From Strobilurus pachycystidiatus (lineage: Eukaryota > Basidiomycota > Agaricomycetes > Agaricales > Physalacriaceae), in contig JAHLMK010000008.1 of assembly GCA_019915135.1 (NCBI GenBank), positions 2,108,001 to 2,172,000 of the forward strand: DNA of 64,000 nucleotides. Direction: 5' to 3'. Both the position numbers and the translations under genes were made by a program. The notes under the pieces were generated by a model. The model did not search any database and had not been told where the DNA came from. It saw only the letters and a list, made by a program, of their open reading frames with translations. This document shows, piece by piece, positions 31,426 through 43,086 of the stretch; within the stretch, counting starts at the first letter, position 1, and each line of letters starts with the position of its first letter.

Positions 31426-34400
31426 CTACTCTCTGCGACCCAAAAGCAGAGCCATGAGATTGGCGGAGTTGGCATCCTGGGGCATATGCGGCGGTGGCGG
31501 CATCATACCCATGTGTGAGGATATTTGTTGTGGGTGCTGTTGCTGCCCGGGCTGGCGCATGGAATGAAGGGACGGTTGTGCATGGTTAGGGAACCCGCTA
31601 CCGCCCATACCACGCCCCGGGTTTAGAGGAGCCCCGACGTTTAACATATTCCCTGGATTGACGTTGTGAGACCGGATGTTCAGATCCATAAGATTCTGAT
31701 GCCCAAGCCCAGATAGCTGATGTTGTGCGAGACTATTGGAGAGCTGAGGGGGCGGAAGACCGCGGGGCGGACCGTTGTTGTACCCAGGGCCCATAGAGGA
31801 ATAATTGTTGTAGGATGATTGAGCGTTTATAGGGCCACCATGCAGCGCCGCGGAGTTCAGGCCAGGTATGCCTGAAAATTGGGAGGGGTCATGGGGTGGG
31901 CGGACACCGAGGTTGGCGAGCCCAGGAGGAATTCTCTGGCCCAAACCATTCTGATTACCGATGGGGGAGGGACCGCCACGGAAGTGTTGAACGGGTATAC
32001 CTCCACCTCGGCCAGGCTGCTGAGAGCCATAAGACGGTAAGCCAGAGGGATAAATGGGATCAAGTCCCCGGTGGAGAGGTGGCGGTGGTGGGCGTTGAGC
32101 GTTGAGATGGATGACCTCGTCAAGAGGATCTGAAAATAGTCCGCCGTTCTCGCGGTTCCTTGGAGGTGGCGCGGATCGCAGGCCTGGTACCAGGTTATCC
32201 GGCATGAAGTTGCGATTATCAAGCCGATTCTCGTAGATTGTATCTACCCGATGGGTCGGTTGAATGTGATGCAACTGTGATTGTTGGTGGTGTTGCTGTT
32301 GTTGCTGCTGGTGCTGCTGCTGCAACAAGTGAAGTTGACTCTGGATCTGCTGATGGCTCAGATGGTTCGCGTTACCAGATGGTGCAGAACTGGGAGGATG
32401 TGTCGGAGGTGGACGCTGCTAGAGTACCGATGAGATACTGCAAGGAGGAAAGGACGATCAAACATACCTGGGCCGTGTTGTTGAGCATTGAGGTAAACAT
32501 GTCATCAACTGTACGTTCAGTTTGTTGGTAGCCAATGTGCTGTTCAGGACGGGGAGCCGAGATGGGCGGGGAGATGACCGATGGGGGCTGCATCTTGGGA
32601 GTCGGTGCCTCTTTCGCTTTGCCATCAACGAAAAATTTGGCAAAGCGACTACCTTTGACCATGCCTGGATCTGTAAGATCGTTCCAATTCGATTCTTGGG
32701 ATGCCGCAGTGCGAGGTTGTGATAGACCGAAGGGAGTTGCATCGCGTTGCTCTTCGAAGGGAGAGAATGTTGTCCTCTCTGCAATGTCAAGTGGCGGGAG
32801 GGCACCACTGAGAGTCAGTGATTGAGGCGGTGGTCGTTTGATGGTGGACGATGCGGAAGATGAGGGTGGCGCATTGCCGATATGGTTTGGCTTAGCCGGC
32901 GCGCGTCCCAGTGCCAACAGACGAGGGCCTGGGGGAGGATTGAAAGATGTAGATGAGGGTGCCGGGGTATCAGCATCATTAACGGTCATCTGATTGAGTG
33001 CTGAGGACAAAGTACGTTCTTCGGTTGGTTTCGTCCGTTCGTCCGACGAGAAGACTGGAGGTGCCGGCGCTTCGGGGGCTGCCGAAGGTGGCGCGCTTTC
33101 CTTACTACCAAGTAGAGGACCAGCGGATTTGGGGACTTTAGAGAAGAATTTAGTGGTTGCCGTTGAGTGGCGAAGGGGACGATTACCTGAAGATGGTGAG
33201 CTTTCGCCGTCTTCGGGACCCTTCTTCTGCTCCTGATCCCGCTTCATGAGCATCTTGAACATCTGTATCTCGTCCAGATGTTTATCGGTCCTAGGTTCGG
33301 GCGCGACCTCAACAGCTTCAGACGCGGCACGCTGCTCCTTCTCCTTCATGTCCTTCTTCCAAGCTTGGATGCCATCCAGCTCACCCTCCGCGCCTTTTCC
33401 ACCCAAAATGCCGGACGAGGCAGGCGAAGGAACGTAAGTGTCCATCCAGGCGGGTTCCTTCTCCTTCTCGCGGTCGGCCCTGCGTTCACTTGCATCCTTG
33501 CCGTCTTCTCCTGATTTCTTCTCTCGTGGCGCAGGTCGTTTAGTCCGTGCATCTCGATCGTCGCCTGCTGGCCAGCGTTCCTTGTGTTCACGGTCCCTTC
33601 GAGCAGCTACGCGTTCGTCGCGTCTGCCGTCATCCCTCCAGCGTCTTGGATCGTCCCCGTCCCCATCACGGTCTCGACGGTCGTCATCCCTGTCTCGACG
33701 TTCGCCACGTTTGGATGAGGGATCTCGGCGTGGCCGTGAACGTGAACGGGGTCTATCGCGGTCTTCGCGATCGCCACCTACAATGGATGGTCAGTATGTC
33801 GGCCTAGTAATTCCGAAGAGAGGTCATACGTCGCGCCTCACCTCCTGCGCAATGACAATCAGTAACGACAGAGGTGCCTTTAGAGGACGGTCACGTACCT
33901 CGCCTCCAATCATCAGCGGCTTCCACCTTCTTCTTACCGTTCTCCCGCGCCTCCGTCCGACGCGTGTTCGCACCGTTCAGCTGATTGCCCGCTGTGGCAC
34001 GGGTTGTGCCTGCCTCACGGTCCTTGTTTCTGAGATTAGCAAGTGGTAATGCCAGGCGGTCACGGTCAAATTTGTCGGATAGCTGGCGGGTGCGATATGA
34101 GATACAGATCGAGTTCAAGAGCAGATAGGACAAAATACATACATTTCGCAGTCTTTCCTGGCCTTCCTTGTCCCTAAGATCTCTGTCTTTTTCCCCGTCT
34201 CGGTCACGTAACGATTGGTGTTTGAAGTTGCCCATTTGCGAAGGCTGCGCGAGGGCGGTGCGGTAGGAGGGCCGAGCCGACGTTTCTGAGGTAGCAGTGA
34301 GGAAGAAGCGCAAGATAAGAGCCAACAAGACATGCCGCCATCGTCCATGTCCCTCCTGAATCTTGAACAGGAATGAATACTGAGGCGGACGACAGAGAGA

Positions 34401-34772
34401 CTGAGTACGCACCTGCGTTCCCGAGCGCTGTTGGGTGGGGTAGCCTCATGATCCTTTTTATTCATGTTTTGTTCATTTTCGATACTAGCCTCCCATGAGG
34501 TGCAATGTCGGGAAATAGCAGTTGACAACGCACCCAAACCAGTCCTTGAGCTCAGGCATGTTCGGCGGCAGTGCAACCAACGGGGATTTGAGCAAGTCAA
34601 GTAACTGTCCTCGAGTGTAGATCCTCAGTGGACGTGGCGACGGTGGGACTTGCGGGTCATTTTCTGGCGCTTCGTCGGTGTCCTGGTCGGCGGGATGGTC
34701 GCTGGCGGGAGCATCGAGCTCGTCAGTGGGAGTGGGGTCGGGCTGGGAATTATCGCTGTCGGTAGCAGACAT
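31426..34772 (-). CDS. 4E-T-like eIF4E-binding protein
   Basis: A large, mostly disordered protein. Near the N-terminus (residues 52-58) is a canonical eIF4E-binding motif YxxxxLL, in IYTRGQLLDLL, followed by PNMPELKDWFG, as in eIF4E-transporter (4E-T) proteins. Then comes an Arg/Asp/Glu-rich region (DRDRLALPLANLRNKDREAG), AWMDTYVPSPASSGILGGKG, DEIQMFKMLMKR, SRFAKFFVDGKAKEAP, DDMFTSMLNN, a Gln/His tract, and a Pro/Gly-rich tail ending NLMALLLGRRE. 4E-T represses translation and directs mRNAs to P-bodies. The intron at 32458-32392 joins NNTAQ to QRPPTHPPSSAPSG. Stop at 31426. Family assignment rests on the motif and layout. Confidence 0.75.
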
Positions 34773-34922
34773 GGCGGCGGGAAGGCCGTTGGGAAGAGCA
34801 GGTAAGGATGGTGACAAGTCGGAGAAGAAAAGGCTCAGGCGATCAAATACTACTTCGACTTGGTCTTGCCCTTTCACTCTGACCGGGAATGTACAAAGCT
34901 GCCCACCAAAACCTGGATTAAT

Positions 34923-35250
34923 ATGTTCCAGCCGACGCTCAAACACTTCTTGCTGCGCCAGAAGACGCTGGCCCTGTACCGACAGGCAATCCGGGCCTCT
35001 CAAGGCGAGCAAGATGCAATTCGCCTATTCTACATTCTAACCTCCATTACAGCTATCGCCGACCAAGATACTCGCAGAGAGACCATTACATGGGTCCGAA
35101 GCGAGATTGAGAGGAACAGATATGTAACTGACGTCGTAGGTCATCCGTTCATCCGTCCGCATTGCTGCGCCTCATGTTGTGCAGAGCAGAATTGAGGAAC
35201 TCATTCAGCACGGACGGCGGGATCTCAAGCAGATATTCCCAGGACGCTAG
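34923..35250 (+). CDS. LYR-motif protein (LYRM2-like)
   Basis: Exons 34923-35004, 35053-35135 and 35185-35250 encode 76 aa. The LYR motif appears in LKHFLLRQKTLALYRQAIRA, followed by DQDTRRETITWVRSEIERNRYVTDV and RIEELIQHGRRDLKQIFPGR, matching LYRM2. LYR proteins are small mitochondrial accessory factors for respiratory complexes or Fe-S delivery. The first intron (35005-35052) has a GC donor (CAAG|GCGAGC) with a CTAAC branch-like word; it is 48 nt, so retention also leaves an open frame. Head to head with the 4E-T gene, 150 bp apart. Confidence 0.85.
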
Positions 35251-35492
35251 AAGGATGCGGAAAGTTGACACTGCTACGACGGCACGCCACAGTATCGGAC
35301 GTGGAATATGTACGTACTATTGACGTACTGCATATCTCAACGGAAAAGTGCGATGATACACTGCCAGCCTATACACTACCCTGTACGGCTGAACCAGACG
35401 TATGGCGCAACAGCGGGGAGATACAGAGGCGATTATAATTGGTCGTCGAAGATGATTTTACAGCAGAGGTATCGACATGCGTAACAGCAAAG

Positions 35493-36088
35493 TTACGCTT
35501 GATTCCTGAGAACTACAAGCCATGAGATCAAGGATAACAAAGCAGAAGGCTTGTGACTTACTGAGAATAACAGAGTCACCACTGAATGTACGAGTGAGCA
35601 TGTATGGCAAGAAGACCGTCTCGTGCAGCGTACCGTAAGAACATCTTGCTGATGAACCTGTCCTTATTCACAGGCTTCTTGTTCTTGCCCTTCGGAATCT
35701 CAGTCCACATCTAGAAATGGTTGAGTCGAGTGATTACCATCACAAAACGCGAGACTTTCCTCCTTGACATTTTCCAAGACCTGCAACACGGCAACGTTAT
35801 GTTAAGCTTGATCGATACAGCAGTCCACACACCATGTTAGAGTGTCTGTCAAATGCCTTCACGCGAGCAAGTAGCTTTTTGTCGTTCCGTAGCGATATCA
35901 AGACCTGGGCGTGGTTCCTGACGGCCTGTTGGAGGACAGAGAGAGGGCCCTGGGAGATTTCGTGCTCCTCCAGCTGCCGGAGCTGAGCCTCGTCTAGCTC
36001 GGATTTCGGAACGTGAACATATTGACTGAAAACGGCGCATGATAAGTGATCAGACGGCCAAGGCCAGTGAAACGAGGGCTTGCCTCAT
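35493..36088 (-). CDS. SMD2: Spliceosomal protein Sm D2
   Basis: Six exons (36088-36084, 36025-35833, 35780-35760, 35710-35634, 35581-35562, 35512-35493) encode 111 aa: [24 protein letters not shown], the Sm1 fold ([32 protein letters not shown]), [36 protein letters not shown]. SmD2 is part of the heptameric ring on U1, U2, U4 and U5 snRNA. Exon 1 is only ATGAG and uses a GC donor (AG|GCAAGC). The third intron starts GAAAGT after VKE; no GT donor keeps the frame, so it is a GA-AG intron or a base change in a GTAAGT site. Remaining introns are GT-AG. Confidence 0.92.
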
Positions 36089-36192
36089 CGTGTCGTTGGT
36101 GAAAGAGCCGACTTCCTTTTCGGGCGAGAAAGATTTGAGATTTTCAGCTTTCCTTCGATCACTCTTCCTCAACTTTTCTTTCCTCTATCTCT

Positions 36193-38215
36193 ATGGGTCG
36201 TCTACGTCAGAAAGGCAAAGCCGGCGCCGCCAAGGCCTATGTGACCCGCTCTGCGGCCGTCAAAAAGCTGCAATGCTCTTTGGCAGACTTCCGGCGGCTC
36301 TGTATCTTAAAAGGTGATCTTATAGCAGCAACGTTTATCGCCTAAAGGCTTATATGAATCGTAGGTATATTCCCCCGTGAGCCACACAGTCGCAAAAAGG
36401 CCAACAAGGGGTCTTCCGCACCGACATCCTTCTACTACGCCAAAGACATCGCTTTTCTCGCTCATGAACCCGTCCTCAAGAAGCTGAGGGAGCATAAAGC
36501 CTTCGCCAAAAAGCTGTCCCGCGCGCTGGGAAGAGGAGAGTGGGGAGACGCCAAGAACCTGGAGGAAAACAAGCCAGTGTACAAGCTGGACCACATCATA
36601 AAGGAGCGGTGAGTGCACACATCAAATCTTACGAACTTCCGGGTCTCATGCACGTTTAGCTACCCAACATTCACAGACGCTATCCGCGACATAGATGACG
36701 CCCTCTGCATGATATTCCTCTTCTCTACTCTACCCTCAAATCCTCGAATCCCCCCTTCCCTCATCGAAAATTGCTCTCGGCTTGCGGCCGAATGGCAGCT
36801 ATACATCATGCGATCCAAGTGCTTGCGCAAATCGTTCTTGTCAATAAAAGGTGTCTATTACCAGGCCGAGGTTCTAGATCAGACAGTGACATGGCTCGTA
36901 CCCTACCAGTTCACCCAAAACGTTAGTAAAGCTCTGCCCTCCGAGTCGCAATGGTTCTGATCGTTCTGCAGATACCAACAGATGTCGACGTGCGCGTTAT
37001 GTTGACTTTCCTGGAGCTGTACCAGACCCTGCTCGGTTTCGTCTTGTTCAAGCTATATACCGACTCTAGCCTCGTTTATCCTCCACCATTGGACATGAAG
37101 AAGTACGATGGCGGTGCTGGTGTCGGCGCTTTCAACTTACAGGAGGCCGCCAAGCCTGGCGACTCTCTTCCGGTGAAAATTGTGGATGTTGAAGGTCGCA
37201 AGGTCACGACCAAGGATGTCCGACAAACGATCAAAGACATTGCCTTAAACGATGCTTCGACTCAGGACGTGGAGATGGCTCAACCAGAGTCCGCTGTCGA
37301 GGCGGAGGACGAAGAGTTTGTTCCCCGCACTTCTGCGACCACCGAGGCTGCGTCATTACCAACTCTCAAAACCTTGGAATCCCTTCCTTCCTCAATATCG
37401 ACAAACCTCTTCTCATCATGCACGTTCTTCCTCTCACGAGAGACATCACGGCCAATCTTCGAGTTCCTTGTTCGGTCGTTCGGCGGTCGGATAGGCTGGG
37501 AGGATTCGTCCGGCAGCGGATCGCCATATACCTCGAACGACGACGCTATTACGCACGTAATCATCGACCGGCCTCTTGTTGAGCCCACTGAAGAGTCGGA
37601 GGAGGACCGGAGACGGCGCTTGTCAAGAAAATACGTGCAGCCGCAGTGGGTTGTTGACTGTATAAATGCTGGGAAGATTCTCCTGGAGGACGACTACGGA
37701 CAGGGCAAGTCACTACCGCCCCATCTCAGTCCCTTCGGTGAATATTACGAGGGTGCATACAACCCCGCTGCCGCTGCTGATGAGGCAATGGAAGAGGACG
37801 TGTCCGATGAGGAAGAAGAAGGTCTGGAGAAGGACAGCATTGTCGAGATGGCCATCGAGGCTGTGGCGAACGCCGCTCAGCAAGAGGACTCTTCTCTTCG
37901 GGCAGCGGAGCTGGCGGCAGAGGTGGCAGGTGTGGATCCTGCTACCTTTGAGAAGCAGGTCGACAAGGTGTCGAAACAGAAGAAGAGTGACAATTCGGTG
38001 GACGTGGCGGAGGAGGACATGAACAAGATGATGATGAGCAAACGGCAGAAGAAGTTGTATGAGAAGGTCAAACATAGTCAGCAGAAACGTGTTGCTGAGG
38101 TATGTTTTTACCCTGGAGTTATGATCGTGCCACTCACCTTTTTGAACAGAAAACAAACCTTGAGGAGAAGAGAAAGACGATACAAAAGCAGAAGAGGAAG
38201 GAGGCCAAGGCGTAG
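36193..38215 (+). CDS. Pescadillo homolog (Nop7/PES1)
   Basis: Multi-exon gene of roughly 600 aa. It starts [47 protein letters not shown], the hallmark pescadillo N-terminus, followed by [14 protein letters not shown], the [20 protein letters not shown] segment and [14 protein letters not shown] domain sits in the middle ([32 protein letters not shown] to [17 protein letters not shown]). Acidic stretches and a Lys/Arg-rich coiled tail follow. Pescadillo forms the PeBoW/Nop7-Erb1-Ytm1 complex for 27S pre-rRNA processing in the nucleolus. Its start codon is 104 bp from that of SmD2 on the other strand. Confidence 0.95.
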
Positions 38216-38547
38216 AGTACCGTCCTATTTTTCGAGCATGATAATGCGCAGCATGAGTATCTTGTACCGTATGGAGCTTGTACCCGACTCGGGGATATCA
38301 CACAGTGACACACACGATTCATAGCACAACAAGTGTCTGCGCCCTTCTTTCAGGCACAGCGTATTTGTGCCGAGCTTGACTTTGACTTTCCTCTACGATA
38401 TCGCACTAGCATCGACCACAGCGAGCAAGCGAGTTACGACACTGAGCTGCAGATTACCCAAAAGCGTAGTAGCAGCGGCGAGACGCGGCCAGCTCACGTC
38501 TGACGGGCCGCTGTACTCTGCCCGATACACCATCGTTCCCGACATTC
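38216..38547 (+). other. Intergenic between PES1 and SEC7 gene
   Basis: About 330 bp. A plus-strand frame continues to the SEC7 start without clear coding character. No other element recognised. Confidence 0.4.
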
Positions 38548-41500
38548 ATGGTCCCTCGTCGATTGACCTCATTCCTCCCGCTCAAACGAGATCCCCAAGA
38601 GGACCACACGGCACCGCCGCCGCCCTACGAGCACACCACCTCGTCATTCTCCCCAGTGCTCTACTCGGCGCACACCACAACGACTACAACGACGACGACA
38701 ACGACTACCACTCATTTCTTCGGCGTCCCGCATTGGCGGAAGCGGGCGCTTTCAGTACAGCCGTCACCGCCTTCGACCTCGACCTCAATGACGGTCCTGC
38801 CGCGACATGCTCCGTTGCTCGTGGAGAAGGATCTGCCTCCGACGCCCCCAGATACCGACAGCGCACCATCCTCCCAGCGCGATTCGCTGCAGGAAATCGC
38901 GGACGAGACGACGCTGCCGTCGCTATTCCCGTCTCCTGAGTCCTCAATGCTGGCTTCACAGTCGTCCACGGCGACACTCGCACATGCCGTCCTTGGAATC
39001 GGTCTGACACACGGTCTGCCTCGCAATTCGCCGTCGTTGGCCTCGCCTTCAAACGTTGCGCTTGGGAAAGACCATGGCAGCCCAGTGCCCAGGCGGGTCA
39101 AGAGTTCCACGAAACTCAGACCAACGTCGGATGCAGATGCACCGGAGGGAAGCAAGTTCGAGCAACGTCGGAGGACAAGAGGATTGTCAATGAGCACGAC
39201 TTCGTTTCTCAATTTCAATAGCGATCCCAAGGGCAAGGCGAAGGCGCCAGATACAGAGCTGGAAACTCCCCCAAGGGCATTGTCCCGCCGAGCTTCCTTC
39301 TGGACGCGTAAAAAGCCGTCCAACGACTTCACACCGCCATTGCAGTCTTCATCCGGCAATACCATCCTTTTTACCCCACTTCCGTCCGTGCAACCAGGCT
39401 CTCCATTCGTGGTAGACTTGCATTCGAGTTCGACACCTTCCAGATCTTCATCACCCGCTCAATCTCCACGCAACCTACATACTCGAGGACTGTCTAGAAG
39501 CAAGTCCGAGCGACTGAAGGCACCACATCATGTGGATGATGCTTCTATGCTCTCCCCATCGCCACCTTTGCGTCGAGGGAATCGTCCAGCAACCGCAGAC
39601 CCACCCAACGCGACTAATGCGCGCTCCCTATTCCTTGCGACCCCATCAGCATCATCGACTTCTTCTCCCCGAACATCCACTGCAGATGTATCTTTCACCA
39701 CACCCGCCGTACAACACAGACCTCGCGCCAATACCAATCCTCCTATATTGCACCGTTTGTCTCTATCATTATTCTCTTCATCCGGACCCTCCCTACAGCC
39801 ACATGCCTTCGTTGACGCACCAACGACCACTTCACCTCTTGCCAGCCCACGCAATTCACCTCGGCCGTCCCTCGCTAAACCCTCAAATACCCCACCCAAA
39901 CCTTCTGTCGACGAGACCCCTGAGGATTATCTTGGAAGACTTCGTGCTGCCGTTAGCAAACGCGATCTTGCCGGTGTGCTTGCGACAAGGTAATACCTGC
40001 CCATCTCATCATTATCTGATCTGACTGTACTTGTAGCTCGGATGGTATCTATGCGTCCGCCTTACACTCATACTTCGCCGAGTTCGATTTCAAGACTGAC
40101 CCGCTGGATGTGGCCCTTCGGCGACTTTTGATGGACGTGGGACTGCCGCGAGAGACACAGCAGATTGACCGGGTAATGGAAGCATTTGCGGCTCGATATG
40201 TTGCTTGTCACCCGACACTGTTCTCCTCCGATGGTATGTCAATCATCTTCCGCGGATGCATCCACTGATCGCCTCGCTATCAGACCACCCATACGTCATT
40301 GCATTCAGTCTTATAATGCTTCATACCGACGCGTTCAATAAGTCGAATAAACGGAAAATGACTAAGGCCGATTACATCAAGAATACTAGACTGCCTGGTG
40401 TTCCTCCCGAAGTCTTGGACGTGCGTTCTCTTTCTCGCAGTCTTGGCGACCATTCTGATCTGTGTATCTAGTGCTTCTACGACAACATCGTTTTTGCACC
40501 ATTCATCTACGTGGAGGATCCGCTAGATGCGAACGGTTCTGGGCCGGCAAACACTTCTAGTACTAGTCCGTTACCTCCAGCTTCCTCACTATTTGGTCGA
40601 GGCAATAAGGTGGACTTGTATTATTTGATCTCAAATGTGCGTTCTTCACTTTCTCTCGATTCAGCAGTAATTGAACCCATTTGATCATAGGACCTGCTAG
40701 CACCTTTGCGTGTGGAAGTCGAAACCTACATTCCGCCTGCTAATCCTTTTTCTTGGCGAGGCTTCTCTGGCACTTGGGACGATGATGAACTACGCCAAGC
40801 TTTTGCTAAAGCTGCTATTATACCGGTATCTTCAGAGAGCAACCGAACTTCCACACTATTCTTTGGCATGACTAGTCAAGGTGGTTTTCCAAGTCTAGCC
40901 GGTTTCCCCGATAGTCCCACAACCGCCGGAGGAGGAGAAGTGTGGACTCTGCGGGCAACAAAGACCGGTATCCTGAGTAGAAAGGACGAGGTTCTCGCGG
41001 GTGGGAAGAGGTCTACGTCCAAGAAGTGGAAGCCATTCAACGTTATTCTTACGGGGTCCCATCTCTTGTTTTCTCGTGATATCGCTTCCGCACAAAGCCG
41101 ATCATCCTTCTCTCGTCCATCCTCTGCCGATGGAGGATCACTCGCAGTCAACTCGAGTTTCCGGTTTGACGAGATCTTGACGGTGAAGGATGCAGTTGCG
41201 GTGGTAGACGCGTCCTACAACAAAGTGAGTATCGCACCTCACAGCCAAACAATTACTGACATGGAACAGCAGCCTCACACGTTTCGTCTTGTTAGTGGTG
41301 ATGGACGCGAGTTCCTTCTTCAAGGCCGTGACAACAGCGAGGTTGATCAGTGGATCTCGCGTATCAATTACGCCAGTGCCTTCAAATCTGCCGGCATTCG
41401 CATGCGACCTTTGGGCATGTCGGGCAAAGACGTCGAGCTCACTGGCGTCGCCGCTGCTACGTCTCATCTGCATGATCTGCAGCATGCCAATCAGTCAACG

Positions 41501-42622
41501 CCACAGGTTCGCAAGTGGGGCAGTAGAGCGTCGCTGGAGCTCATGGGGATGCTTTCTGGGGATCCGGACCCTTCCGACGCTTCCGACATAAGGCCGCCCA
41601 TGAAACCAAAGACCGGTGTCAACGAGGACAGTTCAGATTTTGTACCAACAGCTCCGGAGATAGAGGGCGCCGATCAGTTCAAAGCGACCTTTGACCAGGT
41701 CAAGGCGGATTTGGCTGCAGGACGCTGGGGCACGGATGGACTCATTGTGACTGTCGATTTTGACGCGCAGCTATCTTCTTTTACAGATTCTGGATCCTCG
41801 TCTTCGCTGAGCGAGTCAAGTCTACCGTCACGCTCCCACATCATTCAGGCGAGGATTCATGACTTGGATGCAAAGGTCTCTACCATACAGACTCAGCTCG
41901 ATGCTGATCTACGCTTCATCCGGAACATAGCCATCCTCACTCCATTCCAGCGGCAAACTCGAGACCGCCTGATTGTCGCAGTTCAGGGTATATCCAAGCG
42001 CGTCATGGAAGAGCGTCTTGAGATAGTCAAACTCTCTTGTCATCGAAATATCCTAGCGCAGGATTTGTCTGCGGAGGGGCGGGACTGGAATCGCACCAAG
42101 CAAATTGCCCTGCAAGCAGCAACTGCAACACTTCAGAGCCAACTGCCTCGCGCTATCAGCCTTCCCAGAATGACTGTCTCGTTTCATGACGAGGAGAACG
42201 ATTCAAGCTCTCCCTCGACCGACGAGACACCGGTTTCGACTCATCGGCCAGAGTCAACTAGTGACTCCTTCCATTCTGCATTGGATTTCGATCCCGAAGC
42301 TGAGGCGGAAGCCGTGGGCGGGGGATCATCTCCTAGTCCCTTGCAGGATTGCATCTTTGATTCTCCCACTGCTCTTCCGACATCCTATCCGTTCCCTGAT
42401 ATTGATGCATCCGCCGAATCCTCATCCAAGTCAGCGGAAGGACGTTCCCCGCGGACGAGCGACGATGTACAGACCCACGAAAAGTTCTACACAGCTCAGG
42501 AAGCTCCGGAGGATGTGGCAGAGGAATGGAACAAGACTCGCTGTGCTCAGCGCGTGTCTTTGGTCCGCTTGCCGTCGACGATCGGTATTCGATTTGCTCG
42601 CGAAAACGCTAGTCTTGTGTAA
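38548..42622 (+). CDS. SEC7-PH Arf guanine nucleotide exchange factor (Syt1/Sec74-like)
   Basis: A long disordered Ser/Pro-rich N-terminus (with a run of 13 Thr encoded by an ACN repeat near 38690) precedes a SEC7 domain: ALHSYFAEFDFKTDPLDVALRRLLMDVGLPRETQQIDRVMEAFAARYVACHP, then DHPYVIAFSLIMLHTDAFNKSNKRKMTKADYIKNT. The glutamic-finger Glu of LPRE is kept, so exchange activity is expected. A PH domain follows (VWTLRATKTGILSRKDE ... RLVSGDGREFLLQGRDNSEVDQWISRINYASAF), then a coiled segment and a disordered tail. The layout and the HTDAFNKSNKR motif are those of fungal Syt1/Sec74 ArfGEFs acting in Golgi or endosomal traffic. Several short GT-AG introns split the SEC7 part. Confidence 0.9.
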
Positions 42623-43086
42623 CGACACTATCCTTATGTTTATATGCATCTAACGTAGAATGTAGAGCATAATTGTGTACACTTATTGTACTGATCAATC
42701 GCGACTAACAAGTCCAAGAATGTGAAGAGTCTGTTCACGTGTGCTTTCAAGTGCGCGTAGCGTTGGCTTGACAACGTCCGGGGTTAATGACATACGTCAC
42801 AATCAGTGGATTTGAATCCCTATCCCGGTATCCGTTACCCCACCAGGCGCGCGTATTCGCAATTCTTACGCGGCAAATATTTATAGTGCTGTATCCTGAT
42901 GGCCGTAGTTTTAGCTGCTGGGCTCCCTGCCTTGCCCACTCCCTGCACTCAGCGCCTCTGAACAGCAGCTTTGCCTCGCCTCCCTCTCCTGTTTCGCCTT
43001 GTTCCGAGTGCCACGCTTGACGGCACAGCAACCCTGCAATCCCAAACTATAGCAACCAATCACCACTGTACACTGACTGTACATAA
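42623..43086 (+). other. Intergenic before the 500-codon gene
   Basis: No gene recognised. A GGATTTGAATCC word near 42820 resembles a tRNA T-loop but no cloverleaf could be folded around it. Confidence 0.4.

Noticed and set aside
38680..38715. ACN trinucleotide run as a regulatory microsatellite
   Set aside because: It is in frame and encodes a Thr tract in the SEC7 protein, so a coding repeat explains it.
38367..38939. 190-codon plus-strand frame overlapping the SEC7 gene start
   Set aside because: Overlaps the N-terminus of the SEC7 protein in another frame; composition reflects the GC and ACN-rich sequence.
38712..39365. 217-codon minus-strand frame inside the SEC7 gene
   Set aside because: Antisense shadow of a long coding exon, no start context or homology signal.
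42780..42860. GGATTTGAATCC as a tRNA T-loop
   Set aside because: The flanking bases do not pair as a T-stem, and no D-arm or anticodon arm is found.
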